From the NCBI GenBank assembly GCA_027422505.1, contig JAPQWV010000408.1, positions 491,563 to 555,562 of the forward strand: a stretch of 64,000 nt of DNA, written 5' to 3'. Below, in pieces: positions 36,395 through 48,575 of the stretch (the first letter of the stretch is position 1; the number at the start of each line of letters is the position of its first letter). This DNA is from Craterostigma plantagineum. Its lineage: Eukaryota > Streptophyta > Magnoliopsida > Lamiales > Linderniaceae. A model generated the notes under the pieces. The model saw only the letters and a program-made list of their open reading frames with translations, was not told the origin of the DNA and did no database searches. A program made the translations under genes and the position numbers.

Positions 36395-39300
36395 ATGGGT
36401 TTTGACATTGACTGCATAATCGACATTCACACCTATCCTGGTGAATACTTCTGCCCCGTTTGTCGCACGCTTGTGTACCCAAACGAAGCACTGCAGTCTC
36501 GGTGCACTCACCTGTACTGTAAACCTTGCTTGGTGCATGTGGCGAGTTCCACCAGGGCATGTCCTTACGATGGTTACTTGGTGACAGAATCCGAGTCCAA
36601 GGTCACTTTTATTTTCATCTGATGAGAATGGGTTTTCATTTCCGTTCGGTATCAGTGGACTGTTTACTGATGTTAATAACCTTGGGCAGCCACTGGTGGA
36701 CTCTGATAGAGCACTATCAGAAAAAATCGGCGAAGTTAAAGTGCATTGTCTCTACTTCCGAAGTGGTTGTGCTTGGGAGGGCACTTTATCCGATTGCACT
36801 TTGCATTGTTCTAATTGCTCGTTTGGGAACTCTCCCGTGGTATGCAACAGATGTGGAGTGCAGATTGTGCATCGTCAAGTTCAGGAGCATGCTCAAAGTT
36901 GTTCGGTGAGCACATACATACAGGCATCCTTCTGAATTTAAGCACTGGTGAAACTTTGTGTTTTTGTTTTTATTCTTGAATTTCAACATCAGGGTGCGTA
37001 TGGAGGACAACCGACAACGACCACCTCTACTGTAGTTGGAGCACAGGCCATTGTGCCTACTTCTCAGGGACAACAAAACCCTCAAAATGATAATGCTGTG
37101 CAAACTCCAAATCCACAAGTGAATCCAGGAGCTCAGGCACCGGTTGCTACACAGGCACAGTGGAATCAACAATATCAACAGTATTATCAGCACTATGGAG
37201 GACTCGACCCATACCAACAGGCAGTACAGAATTACTATGCAGCTCAACAGCAGCCTTTACCACAACACTATGAACAACATCAAGTGAATGTGCAATCACA
37301 AAACATGCCACCGGCCAATGTTCAGGCTCAGACTATTCCTGCTCAGTCTCAGGCCCAATTGATGCCTCAACATCAGCCTCCGATACATGCTCAAGCGCCC
37401 ATCATGTCGACCAACTACCAAGTCCAACAGCAATTATCTCAGCCTTCACAAACTCAGCCCCTTCAACCTTCACCATATGCACAGCAAGGCATGCGACCCC
37501 CAGCCCAAAATCCTCAAATGTCGCAGTATCAGCAGCCTCATGTGCAGATGCCTCAGGCCCAACCCCAGCCCCAACCCCAACCACACATGCATTCTCAACC
37601 TCACTTTCCACACCTACAAATTCATCCACAAGCAACAGCTTATCAACACGTCCAGGCTCAACCTTCCGTTCCTCAGGCCCAACAGTTTGGCACTCCTGGT
37701 CTGCCCCAGATTCCGCAGCCACTTTTTCCTACTGTCACAGGTCATCAAACCTATCCAAGGGCTCAATCAGCTCCACAGATACAATCAGGAGCCACGAAGC
37801 AACATCAGTTGCAGTCAAACTTTTCACATGGTTCTGGACATGTTGGTAATATGCATGGTCAACCACCAGCTCAACAATCTCCATTGGTGCATCAGTCCCA
37901 TCCTCATGGTTCTATACCACATCAGAATCCTTCAATGGTGCAGCCTCCACCGAATCAAGTTCCGGATACATCCACTCCCTATAATAAGCAGTTTCCTTTG
38001 ACCAATCCTGGTGTTCCTATGCAACCACCAAATCAACAAGCTGCACCTCATCAATTTGCTCAGCAGCAGTCTTCTGCTCTCCAAAGCCAGTCTCATCCTC
38101 AAGGTCATTTTCCACCTGTACTACCTCAGATCGGACCATATGCTGTACATCAAAAGCAACAATCTCAACATCAGCCTGTGCATCCACAGAACCATTCACG
38201 TCAGTCTGTTAGTTTTGGCCCCGTGTCTAATTCAGTCCCTGCACTGCCTGTTTCTGCTCAGACTGCTATGAATCAAGGTTACGCCCAGTCTCTTGTACCT
38301 GAAATTAATGCTAATATGCTGCAAGCTCCTTTATTTCCTTCTAAGGAAATAGCTGACAAGGGTATGAAAGGAGATCCCCGAATTGAAGCAACGTCTAGAG
38401 TAAGCATGACAACTGCCAAGGACAAAGATAGTGCCACTGCAAATGTTATTAAATCAGGTGTCAGACAAGAGGATGTCGGTGCGCACCGCCACTTGATGCA
38501 AGCTCTTAACGGTAGCAAACCCTTTGTAGATGATTCTGTGAGAATTGGATTCCGTAAAGAAGAGGGTTCCTCGTTACAGGATTCCGGTCCATTTAAACAA
38601 ATCAAACCTGAGAATCTGTTTAGTTCCAACATTGACAAACAGCTTGGTATTGCTGTCTCTGGTGCAGACACTGGCCTGTCTCTTGATATAAGAGAAGAAA
38701 GGAAACCTGGATTTCTGCATCCGGTCCCTCAAAATTATGAGTCCAAGGCTATTGATCTAGGAGCAGCATATCAGCATGGTTTTATGGATAAAGTTCCACA
38801 CCTTCACACAACTCCGAGAGATCAGATGTCTGGCTCTGTTGACGGGGGCAGTCTACTGAGAAATAACAATGATAAACAATATCAATACAGAGTGGATGGT
38901 GATAATGGTCCGGACTCTATGCTTAAGTCAAGGGATGAAAAAATGAAGGTATTATCTCAAGAGAATTTACTACATCCTACGGAGGCAACTAGGGATGTTG
39001 ACAGAGGTAAGCTTGTTGTAACAATAAGAAAGAGAAAAGGGCAGTCAGCTAATAATTGTGTGTATGTGTTTGTCTACTTTCTTGTATCTTGCGTTCTTTC
39101 TCGTTTTATATCTTGTGATTTGTGAGTGCAGCTCGGTTTTCTCTTAAAGCGTCCTATTTGCCTGGCTTCAACGATGGGTTTAAGTCAGATCTGTTAGTTC
39201 AAAGTCAAAGTTTCTTGCAACCACATCCTGCAACCGATCATGGACGTGCCCCAACGTTGGAACGAGAACCTGAATTTGGTCGGCGTCCCTCTAAATATTT

Positions 39301-40254
39301 TGTTCCAAGAAGTCCTGGTAGGGAGTTGCTTGGCTCTTCGCCACAAACATTCGGTGGCCCTTCGGGATTTCCTCATGACTCCTCAGCATTTGATAATGCT
39401 AATATCAGGTAGAAATTGCCATTTGGTGAAAGGCTGAAGCGTTATAACATGTAATCTCATTTGATTGGAAGCCTTTTTTGTGGTGGCAGGATACGTCCGC
39501 TTGGTCATATGTTAAGAGGTGATATTGACGATCCGCGGACTCATGGGTTCCATGAACAAGTTGGACCCGCTAGTTTAAAGAGGGAGGAGCATATGGGTCT
39601 GAGACATTTGTCTGTTCGTGGCCATTCAGGGGAATTTGGCGGCCCAGGCAAATTACCTCATGTTCCCTTTGGTGGATCTGTTGCAGATGAGAGATCGGGT
39701 TTCCCCCTTTTGAAAGCTAGCGTTGTGTCTCCTAGACCTCCCCATGCTTGGGCATCTGCGGTGAGTGTAGATCGATCTTGTGGATTTCTCATTTTAAGCT
39801 ACACTGTGGATTCTTTTGTGTCTCATGTGTTATGCATTGTGTTTTTTTTTAATTATGTATTAGACAATGCTTGTTGTTTCATAGCATGTATTCATCCAAT
39901 CATTTGCAGGGAAGCGTGGATACGTTTGACCAGTCCAGGAGGAGACCAGTGAGTGCAGGGTGGTGCAGGATTTGTGAACTTGACTGTGAGACCGTGGAAG
40001 CGCTTGACATGCATTCTCAAACCAGAGAGCACCAGAGTAGGGCCATGAACATAGTTAATAATATCAAGATGCAAAACAGAAAGAGAACAAGGTTGGTGTT
40101 GTAATTACTGAACAGTTAGTTATGAAATATCTAATTGTCACCTTTGCTTTACAGAACTCATGTCGGACATGTGGGGCATGAAGGGGGTGGCAGGGGTCGG
40201 AAGGGGACAAATGGTGGTCGTGGTGCCCGCGGTGGTCGTGGTAGCATGCCTTGA
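36395..40254 (+). CDS. RING-TRAF-like zinc finger protein with Gln/Pro-rich core and U1-type finger
   Basis: Seven exons (36395-36601, 36690-36905, 36993-39006, 39132-39408, 39490-39760, 39910-40091, 40155-40254) give 1,088 residues. A RING of C3HC3D type uses Cys20, Cys23, Cys37, His39, Cys42, Cys45, Cys56 and Asp59; a TRAF-like zinc region with CLYFRSGCAWEG, then CSNCSFG and VVCNRCGVQIV, fills about 70-141. Exon 3 encodes a Gln/Pro/His-rich low-complexity tract (about 142-520), then an ordered-looking Ser/Lys/Asp part. Near the end is a U1-type finger (Cys1014, Cys1017, His1030, His1036; CRICELDCETVEALDMH) and an RG/GR tail. RING implies ubiquitin ligase activity; U1 fingers bind RNA or RNA-protein complexes. 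The family is known to me only as uncharacterised plant RING/zinc finger proteins. Confidence 0.85.
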
Positions 40255-43200
40255 CTCTGTCAATGTTACAATCACTGTTCTGGTTCTGATCTATTTCTGG
40301 TATATACTTGCTCTACATTTTCTATTTAATGTTCTGGAAGTACCTAGAATTCATTTAGATTACAGAAGTTTAGCTTAATCTTTTTTTTCTCAGTTTCATG
40401 TGGTCTTTTCTCCCCCTATTATAAGACTGGTGTAGAAGACTTGTTTCGGAATCTGCATTTGCTAGTTCATTGTTGGATTGACATCTAGGTTATCAAGTCT
40501 GTCGGGTTTTGTGGCTTTTAAATATTTTAAATCTAACATTTGCCTTTGTTTTCCTTCTTCCTTTCAGATTTTCTCATCCATTTTACTGGATCAGCGTGGA
40601 TTCCAGAGCCAGCTTGTCTGAACTTCGGCATTCTGTCTACTTAGCACAATCGGGCATGGTGCGATGTGTCTATCAGACCTTTATGTTTACTTATTATATA
40701 AGGATGTTTTGTGGATGTGTGGAAGCAAAACCCTATGTTGGCTATCAATCACTTAACTATGTGGTTATTTACATGCTCTATTTTACCTTTAGTTGGTTTT
40801 TTTTTTTATGTGAATCGTTTGAGTCATTTAATCAGTCACAAAATAATTTTGATCTTGAACTAGTTTAGAAAGAACATATTGTAATCCCATCGAATTGAAA
40901 GGATACTTTGCTTTGAAGTATTTCGGAATTTAGAAACTTAACATTTTTTAGTTTACAAATAGGGGTTGGATTGAAACATGTGTGCATAGATCTGAAAGCT
41001 AGGGTGGTTTCGTTGAGTAGTCACTGGTGATGAAAGGTTTTGAATCAATTGTTTGCCATTTGTTCTTGGTTGTAATAACACTGAGATATAGAACCTTACC
41101 ACTTGCCGGACTAATTAATTGGAACTTGTAAATTATAACCAACTTAGGTAGTATCTTCGTCTGACTGATGGTTTTACAATTACCAAGCCCTGATTGAGTT
41201 GGCACTTGCAGTTTTTCTAGAGTTCTCCATAGCAGTGTGGTTAATAAACACATGTTGATTTCTCCTATGAATATTAACATCCATTTGTGTTCGAATATAG
41301 TTGAACAATAAACAATATACGACATTTAATTTGAAACTTTACGGATTCGGCGTGAAGTTGTATTGAATAACTTGGATTGTAATACTGTTTATTTTGAGAT
41401 GCTGGTTAATGAAAAGAAAAATATTACGCCCAGATCATGCTAAATTTACTCTTTGGTTGTGGACTTGTTTAATGGTGGTTGTTACTTTGAAGATCTGGTC
41501 TGTTGTATGATATCCTCATCAATTAACAGATAAACTTGAGTTAAAAGGTGTTTCATGACCTTTTCCGGCATGATGAAGTACACATATATATGCCATTTGT
41601 GGCATCTTCATCTATAGTTTTTTCCTTTTAGTCTGAGCACCTAATTAGCTGTAAATGTTGAACATCAGCTAACTAAATTGGTCTGAACCTTGGGTCTGGT
41701 ACGTTGTCATAGGAGAGGCTTCCCAACTAAATGTAGGAGGTTTGCTCTTTAAGGAACCTTTCGGAAAGTTTAGTTACCTGGTTTAGATCTCATCCTTCAG
41801 ACATGTCACTGAATCTAGGGTCATGGCCTTCCAAAAATGTAACTATGACATCATTTAGATTACAAAAGTAGAATCAATCTATATTCGCAGGTGTGATACT
41901 CGAGCTCTTGGATGAATGACACGTGTCCAAAAGTTAATTTATTGCACTGTGGGCCCTCATTCTTATGTAACGTTGTTTCTCAGCTGTATTTGTGGACTTC
42001 CCCTTAAGATAGACAAGAATGATACAAAAGTGTTGGTGGACGACCCCACCGGGCACAACCCGGGTAGGTTAGATGTCGCCAAGTGTCATTTCCTTTTGGT
42101 TTTGTCTTTATTTACATCCATTTCAAAAATCTGACACTTGTCAGCTACTGAAGTCACTTGGCTATTTGTTAGAAGAGATAGTTTGGGTAGACCTTGATTA
42201 ATGACCCAGGGTGTCATTTAGATTCTCTGAGCAGGCATTCTCAATGTCATTTAGAAGTTAATAAATATCAATAATTGTGGTTCACTTGACCAAATTAAAA
42301 TCTCAAGATGATGGTGATAACCTTGAGTCTGCTAGTTGGCCATTAATTTGAACAATCTTCACTCAAGTTAATTTGATGATACAATGTACAAGAATTTTCT
42401 GGAAGTTTTTCTCAGAATTCTTACTTTATACTAGGAATAGGATTGAGATATTTCATAATTTATTTATGGAACTGTTCATCTCTGAGTTATTGCAGTTTCG
42501 AAGCATACTCCGTTCTCTGTTTCTGTACATGAGACAATTCCTGACCCTGAGCTAATGTTGTATTTCAGTTGCCCAAAGTCATGAAGTTGATTATTTTCTG
42601 TTGTAATTTCTTTATAGTAGATGATTGTAGTTGGACCATCCTTTCTTCGGGGAGCAGATGGCGAAAATGGAAGATAGTTATGCATGCAGGTTGCTCACTT
42701 CTGTTGGGGTAAGAAAATGATTGCTACTAAGAACTTGATTGATGAAAGTATCTTTTCCACATGTTTCCAGCTTAGTTAAAGTTTCTTCAATTTCAATCAT
42801 GCAAGAATGTCTAAATGAGTTTTCGGTCAGTTTGTGGTTTACCATGACCATGACCATGACAGTGCCATTAAACTGGCACCTTTGTAGATTTTGCCGGGAA
42901 ATGTTACATTTTTCGGTACATTTTAGTCCCATTTAAGTTACTTAGATTTGCAGGTTAAAATCAACGGCCCAAGCCTCCTATTAACTAAACTTGTTGGAAC
43001 GCCGTGGGGCTCTCTGGTGTATGCTAATGTTGGTAATCTCATTATGAATGGATAAGTTGGCTTTTTGGTCATCACACTTCAGTTGACTCGTTGAACCCTG
43101 GTTTGTTACTGAATTAGTCAACGCACACAAGCTCTTCAAACTAAGTGCAATAATTTTTTATCTCCTTGTAGCTATATTATTCTTATAGGATGTTCATGAA

Positions 43201-44668
43201 CTCATCTTTTTCCGCATTGTCAGAATCCAATATAACGGCGTATGCAAAGAGTTTTTCTGTGTTGTGTAGAAATCCATATGATAGTAAGTTGTAACCTGTA
43301 TGCTTATGGCGTTTAATATTTGGCCATAGCTCTTGCTCTGATTAATCCAGTATAGCTGTCCTCAGTAGGTCATTTAACTTAAGATATCATATGAAACCTG
43401 TCCTGATAAAGTTGTGATCCCATCAGTCCTCAGTTTCTCAACACATAATACCTTGGAATGGAATGTGCTATTGGTTAAAATGTTGGGCTGACGTATGATG
43501 GCTGACATGTTTCTTGGAACTTTTGAGCTCAAAATTTAGGAATATGCGCATCAGGTTTTGACGTATTGCAGACCTCTTTGAACTTGTTCGGATTTGATGG
43601 CGTTGATTATGTATGTTTACGTAGCTTGGGTTGCAGGGTATAGCTACTAGAAGCGATTCTTGAACACTAACCCGACTATTTGCGAAGCTTCACTTTGTCT
43701 GCACTTTGCAGCAGTTTCTCTTCTCTTCTTTTAGGTTTACGTTTGCAGTTGTTCTCTGTTGCTCTGACTCTGGTGGTCGTTACCTTCAACTATGGTCGAA
43801 CCTCTTCGCATTGTGAGCCTTTACAACATCATATATACAGAAGCCTAATCTTTTCGATCCCCCATACATTCTGTAATCTCTGTTAACATTTGTTGTAATA
43901 TACTAAACTAATATGATAATTACAAGTTTTCTGTTTTTCTTATAACTCGCTCCACTCCAACCCCATGGGAATTTTGTGTTACCAAACTATGAATATAAAG
44001 AGAACAAAAGGAAGACAAATTCCTTCCCGTTTGCTTATCAAATTAGTAACATACAGAGAAAATGTCAAACGTAGTGTGCTGAACCGTAAACCAGCAACAG
44101 GTGACAAGAAGGAACCAAACCATTATTGTAGGCAATGAACTGAAAAATGAAAGATAAGCATCATGTTGTACTGCTCCTTATGCTGAGCCTGACCAATAAG
44201 ACCAAGCAGTAGAAAGTTAACAAGAAAAACTTCATATGTGTTCTACAACTCAATGGCCATCAATAACCACAAGGAAGTTCATGTTCAGCACATTGTTTGA
44301 TTGCACGGAGAAACACACCACAAAAAGTAGAAGTAATTCCCCAAAAATTCGCCAAAAAAACTATCCTTAGTATCAGCAACAGCCATGCACAACTTTTTCC
44401 GGTCTCACACTGTAACTAAGACAAAGAAAGATATAAATTTTAAGTCTTTCCGCTCATTATGTGGATTAAACTGAAACAACCACGTATGTATACCTCACGC
44501 CTAGTTTGAAGCAGCTCAAACGAGCTAAAAAAACGTTATTTTTTCGTCGAAATTGTGCTATAGCTATGAACTAAGCCCAAAGCAACTCAATCGCGTAAGA
44601 AAAAAGGAAATCAAGAATTATTCTCATAAGAAACAGACGCAAACGTGAAATTACATACCCACAAACAT
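40255..44668. other. Long stretch with no gene seen, between RING/U1 gene and ATP synthase 6 kDa subunit
   Basis: About 4.4 kb. The left end is 3'UTR of the RING/U1 gene, the right end 3'UTR of the minus-strand 6 kDa subunit gene. Between them open frames are short, uneven and without family resemblance. The base composition is that of UTR/intron (T-rich on the plus strand to about 43900), so a long spliced 3'UTR or a non-coding transcript is possible but not shown. Confidence 0.4.
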
Positions 44669-44931
44669 CTATTTCCCATGCCTCTGCGCAAAACGTGAGT
44701 TCTTTGCCTCCTCCTCTGTCACCATCTCAGCTCATTAGTGATAACATATCGATTGTCATGAAAATTATTGGATTAGTTAAACGGAAATGGGAAAAAAAAA
44801 AAAAACGCACCGCTGAGACCGAGGGAGAACTTGGTGATGATGGCTCCAGTGATGCCAAATCCGACAAGGAAAGGCCAATTTCGATTAAACTCCCTCTTGA
44901 AGAACACCGGCCATGGATCGAATTTCCTCAT
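44669..44931 (-). CDS. Mitochondrial ATP synthase 6 kDa subunit
   Basis: A tiny two-exon gene, 44931-44811 and 44715-44669, giving 55 residues, the exact family length. It starts MRKFDPWPVFFKRE, has one membrane segment (NWPFLVGFGITGAIITKF) and after the intron continues SEEEAKNSRFAQRHGK, as in plant 6 kDa subunits of the F1Fo ATP synthase. The second exon was chosen because the acceptor GACAG|AGG restores the conserved (T/S)EE(D/E)AKNS; a nearby upstream acceptor would insert four residues. The protein sits in the inner mitochondrial membrane as a plant-specific Fo accessory subunit. An A-run follows the donor in the intron. Confidence 0.9.
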
Positions 44932-45156
44932 GGTGCCGCCGATCGACTCTCTGATTTTTCCTCTTTTTTCTGTACAGATCTGCACGGAGAATTCGTTTAG
45001 TTAGCTACGAAGGAAGCAGAGGCAACAAGTTTGATAATTAATATTCAAGCTGATTTATCATCCTTAGCGGCCCGGCCCAATATATTCAAATGGGTTTGGC
45101 CCATTAACAATTTGCACTTGGTCATCATCATCATTACTTGAATATTTTAAAGGAGC

Positions 45157-45496
45157 TTTTTCAATTCATGCCCCATTCAAGTTTAAAAATCGAGTTCAGG
45201 CCCTGTCAGACCCGATTTTGCATAACATCTCATCGATCTGCAGTACCACGGTACCACTTCTTTGTTATGCAGTACCACTTCATTTTACCGCAGAATAATG
45301 AAGTGGTATTGCAAAACAGACGAAGTGGTACTGCAGAACAATTATGCAGTACTGCATAACAAAGAAGTTGTACTGCAGAACAAAGAAGTGGTACCGCAGA
45401 TCGATGAAGTTTTATGAAGAAATCGGATTCTTAAAACTAATTGCTTTTTTCTGACATGGCATGAACTCGATTTTAAAACTTTGGGGCCTGAATCAT
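45157..45496. mobile_element. Palindromic foldback element, copy 2
   Basis: An inverted repeat of about 340 bp related to the element at 8811-9194. Shared pieces are GCAGTACCACTTC-type subrepeats on the left, GAAGTGGTACTGCAGAAC on the right, CTTAAAACTAATTGCTTTTT and TCTGACA. The outer arms differ from copy 1 (here TTTAAAAATCGAGTTCA with its inverted partner TGAACTCGATTTTAAAA), so this is another subfamily or an older copy. Arms are less perfect than in copy 1. It stands between the promoter of the 6 kDa subunit gene and the 3' end of the LPQEWTY protein gene. Confidence 0.72.
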
Positions 45497-45781
45497 AATT
45501 AACTCTATTTTAAATTCTTTTTCTAATGAAAGAAGATAAATTAACACCTTGTTTGGTACACGCCATGCTTCTTTATTCATCATATCATAACATCACCCAA
45601 CTTAATTTACGTACAAACCAATAATATATGTCTAAGTAGAACCCAAGTTATTTTGATACCCCCATTCTTAGGTTGTTGCAGAATATTCTTCTTCAACTTC
45701 GGAATTTGGGGCTTCTTTATTCTTCATGCGCCCACACATATATATGTATTTTATTGGACAATATATACAAACACAAAACAG

Positions 45782-46087
45782 TTAATAAGTCCATTCTTGG
45801 GGCAGTCGCATGTCCTCTTCGTCGTCGTTGCTTTCGTACTCGTTTTTCAACTCGTCGTCTAACTGTCCATTTTGGCCTCTTCTTAAATATTCATCTGTAA
45901 AAAAAAATAAAAACAAAAAAAAAAATTATTTTGTAAATCGAAGGTCAAATCACCACTTTCATCACGATGTGACAAGTTCGTGGATGCTTGAATTTCCAAT
46001 AGTAAATAATGACCTATAAAAAAAACAAATATATCTAACTAACACACCTTCTACGCATGGTTGATTCATGTGATGATATTGAGCACT

Positions 46088-46125
<38 letters not shown>

Positions 46126-47588
46126 GTTGTTGGGCTTTAGATTCTTGAAGACGATTGAAATGAAGCTCCAATGCGTGCAAAACCCTTGTAGGTATTAAAA
46201 CCGTTGAGCAACCACCTGATTTTTCGTTAATCCCATCAAATTATTATTACTATAGATTTTGTTATTATTATTACTATAAATCTATCAATAATTATAAAGA
46301 TATTTCAGTATTCGTGACTACTTTTCATTGGTTAAAAAAAATGACTACATGACACCTAACTTCAATCAACACTAATCTCATCGTCAGATTGCAATAACTC
46401 ATAATTTCAAGAAAGAAAAGGTCATACAGGCCACTACATATAGTAATTTCATTTGATGCACATAAAAGGTAATCTTATCACATGAAACACATTGAGATCG
46501 ATCAAGATATTTTTATATTCAATAAGTTATATGTATATATGTATAAATATTAGATTTCACCCCACCAGACAACACATAAGATAGAGAACTTTTTCTTTTT
46601 TCATAAAAAAAACTGGAGTAGTTATCATTCTGTTGACTACTGGACACCAAGATTTGTTTTTTTCTTTATAAAAAAAAAAAAGAAATCAAAACCATTTTAC
46701 CCAGATCTAAGGAAAGCCTGTCGTGTTCACTGTTCACATCATATATCTCAGATATACTAAAATTAGTAAACTCTCAGATAAGTACTTGTGACGGTGACGT
46801 CATAAATCGTATGACCACGTAATAATAACAACAAAGTAAGAAAATGAAAAACAGAGCATCTGAAAAATCCACACCTGTTTGAGGCCTATTCGCCGAAGAG
46901 GAAGAATCGCTGGCCGATGAACGAGGCAAGAAAACGCCCGTACCCGAATATCCCATACCCGACTTGTTTCCTCCCAGGAAAACCGCCCGCATACCCGACC
47001 CGTATGCTTCTCCGCCGCTATTCCTTCCTCTGTAGCTCTGTTTCTCCCTGCCGTAATAACCACGACGGTGTTGACGATGCGCTGTTTTCCGACGAACAGA
47101 GCCTGCCTCGCCGGCCGGCGGTTGGTCTCTCAAACGATACACCTAACAATCAAATAAATAATTTATAGTAACAGTTACTTCGTAAGCGGTTAAACAACAA
47201 CAACTGATGATTACTTCGAGCGGCGGCAATCCATGGCCATAGTTGAGGTTGCTCTGTTCGTTCCTCACATGGCTGCTTGCCTTTCATGGCATAAAAACAA
47301 AACATTCAGTGCCTTCTTTCGTTAGGAAAACGAAAACAGATTATTACATCAACTTACTTCATGGGGAAGAAAAGGGTTTTCTTCTTCTGCCTCTGTTTCG
47401 CGGAGCATGACCTCAGCCATTTGACGGCTGAGCTCAAAGGCGAAGTCGCCGTCGTCGCTCTCCGACGACGAAGCTAACTCCGAGCCTAAAGGCGAGCTGA
47501 AATCAGACAAGGACGATGATTCCCATGAATTAAAACACTTGAACAGATCAGCGTAGCGCATCTTCTTATCCTGGAAATCGTAAGCCAT
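45782..47588 (-). CDS. Plant-specific uncharacterised protein ending LPQEWTY
   Basis: Five exons (47588-47358, 47280-47215, 47142-46875, 46215-46048, 45894-45782) give 281 residues. The head reads MAYDFQDKKMRYADLFKCFN followed by a Ser/acidic stretch; exon 3 is Arg-rich and carries GSGMRAVFLGG and SGTGVFLPR; exon 4 has IPTRVLHALELHFNRL and a run of 13 serines from a TCA repeat; exon 5 is acidic and ends DMRLPQEWTY. MRAVFL, GTGVFLPR and the LPQEWTY end recur in a family of plant proteins with no function that I can name; from memory At5g59050 belongs to it. All junctions keep frame. No membrane segment or catalytic motif was seen. Confidence 0.8.
46089..46124. repeat. ATG/TCA trinucleotide microsatellite within coding exon 4
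   Basis: About 12 GAT/ATG units on the plus strand read as (TCA)n on the minus strand and encode the Ser run of the LPQEWTY-type protein. Length variation here would change the protein but not its frame. Confidence 0.9.
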
Positions 47589-48575
47589 ATATCATCACTT
47601 CAACTTTCCGTAGGGGCAGAGCAATTGATCAATCACTGAATAGCGCAGTTAAATGGCATTTATGAGAGAAGGGAAGAAAGCAAAATGATATTTATATACT
47701 GAAGGAGATTTTAATTTATTGAACAATTTAATGGGTTGAGATTGAGAGTGGGTCGTTTTCTGTTTGTTGTGATGTTTTTAGTGGTTTAGATGGAAAAAGA
47801 AAGATCGATCGTTTGTTCAAATCTACCCAACATATATTTATATATTATTTGGAATAAGAAAAAGTTTCAACATATAATAGAAGTACTGTAGATTACATCC
47901 TACTCCTACCATGAATAAAGTATTTAGTGGGCCTTGGGCTTTGATTCTTATTGGGCCTATGATTGGAATTGGGCTGTACTCTTCATAGTTGGGCTGACCA
48001 CGATTGGATATCTTTCAAGACTCATTGCAGTTTTTTTTCTACTTTCTCCAGTGCGATAGATCATTGCATTTGACTTGACTTTAACGACCACTTATTATAT
48101 ATATCAAAATTAAAATATTTTAATTTCCGGACACCTAACGGATCAATCATTCGTATGTTCAATATAATAAAGGAGGGAAAGGGTAAGTTCTTACAAAAAG
48201 GCAATGCCAAAAGTCATATACAGTAACACAGCCCACATTCCAATATCTATCCAATAACAAATAAAGTTGAACACAGCACAAGCACAACAGTGTTACTACA
48301 TCATCTTGCATTGCGATATAAGTTTAAGTGTCATATTTAAAAAGAAATAGAAAAAGAAAGTCATTTAGTAATTACATATCGGTTTTCTTTTCTCCTCTTT
48401 CCATTCCACATTGCATCATTAATGTCGTTTAGGTTTGTACATAGTACCTGCCCTATCACATCCTCTCCTCTACGTACTGCCATAAATAGTAACGTTTAAA
48501 GTCTTGGTATTTTATCAAGTAGTTGCCATATATTTCGATTTAGCAATTTTTTTTTTTTTTAATTGGTAGAAGAAA
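47589..48575. promoter_or_regulatory. Divergent promoter region between LPQEWTY gene and PLC
   Basis: About 1 kb without coding sequence. It contains several GGGCC/GGCCC site II-like motifs at about 47930-47990 (GTGGGCCTTGGG, TTGGGCCTATG, TTGGGCTG). A pyrimidine-rich stretch at about 48390-48480 and a T run at 48549-48560 precede the PLC ATG. Confidence 0.4.

Noticed and set aside
37387..38001. A 204-codon frame overlapping the Gln-rich exon of the RING/U1 gene
   Set aside because: Overprint of the CA-rich exon in another frame; the main frame has the conserved domains and consistent splicing.
40255..43900. Possible additional protein gene in the 3.7 kb after the RING/U1 gene
   Set aside because: Open frames are short and T-rich, with no motif or splice chain that keeps frame; left as 3'UTR/non-coding.
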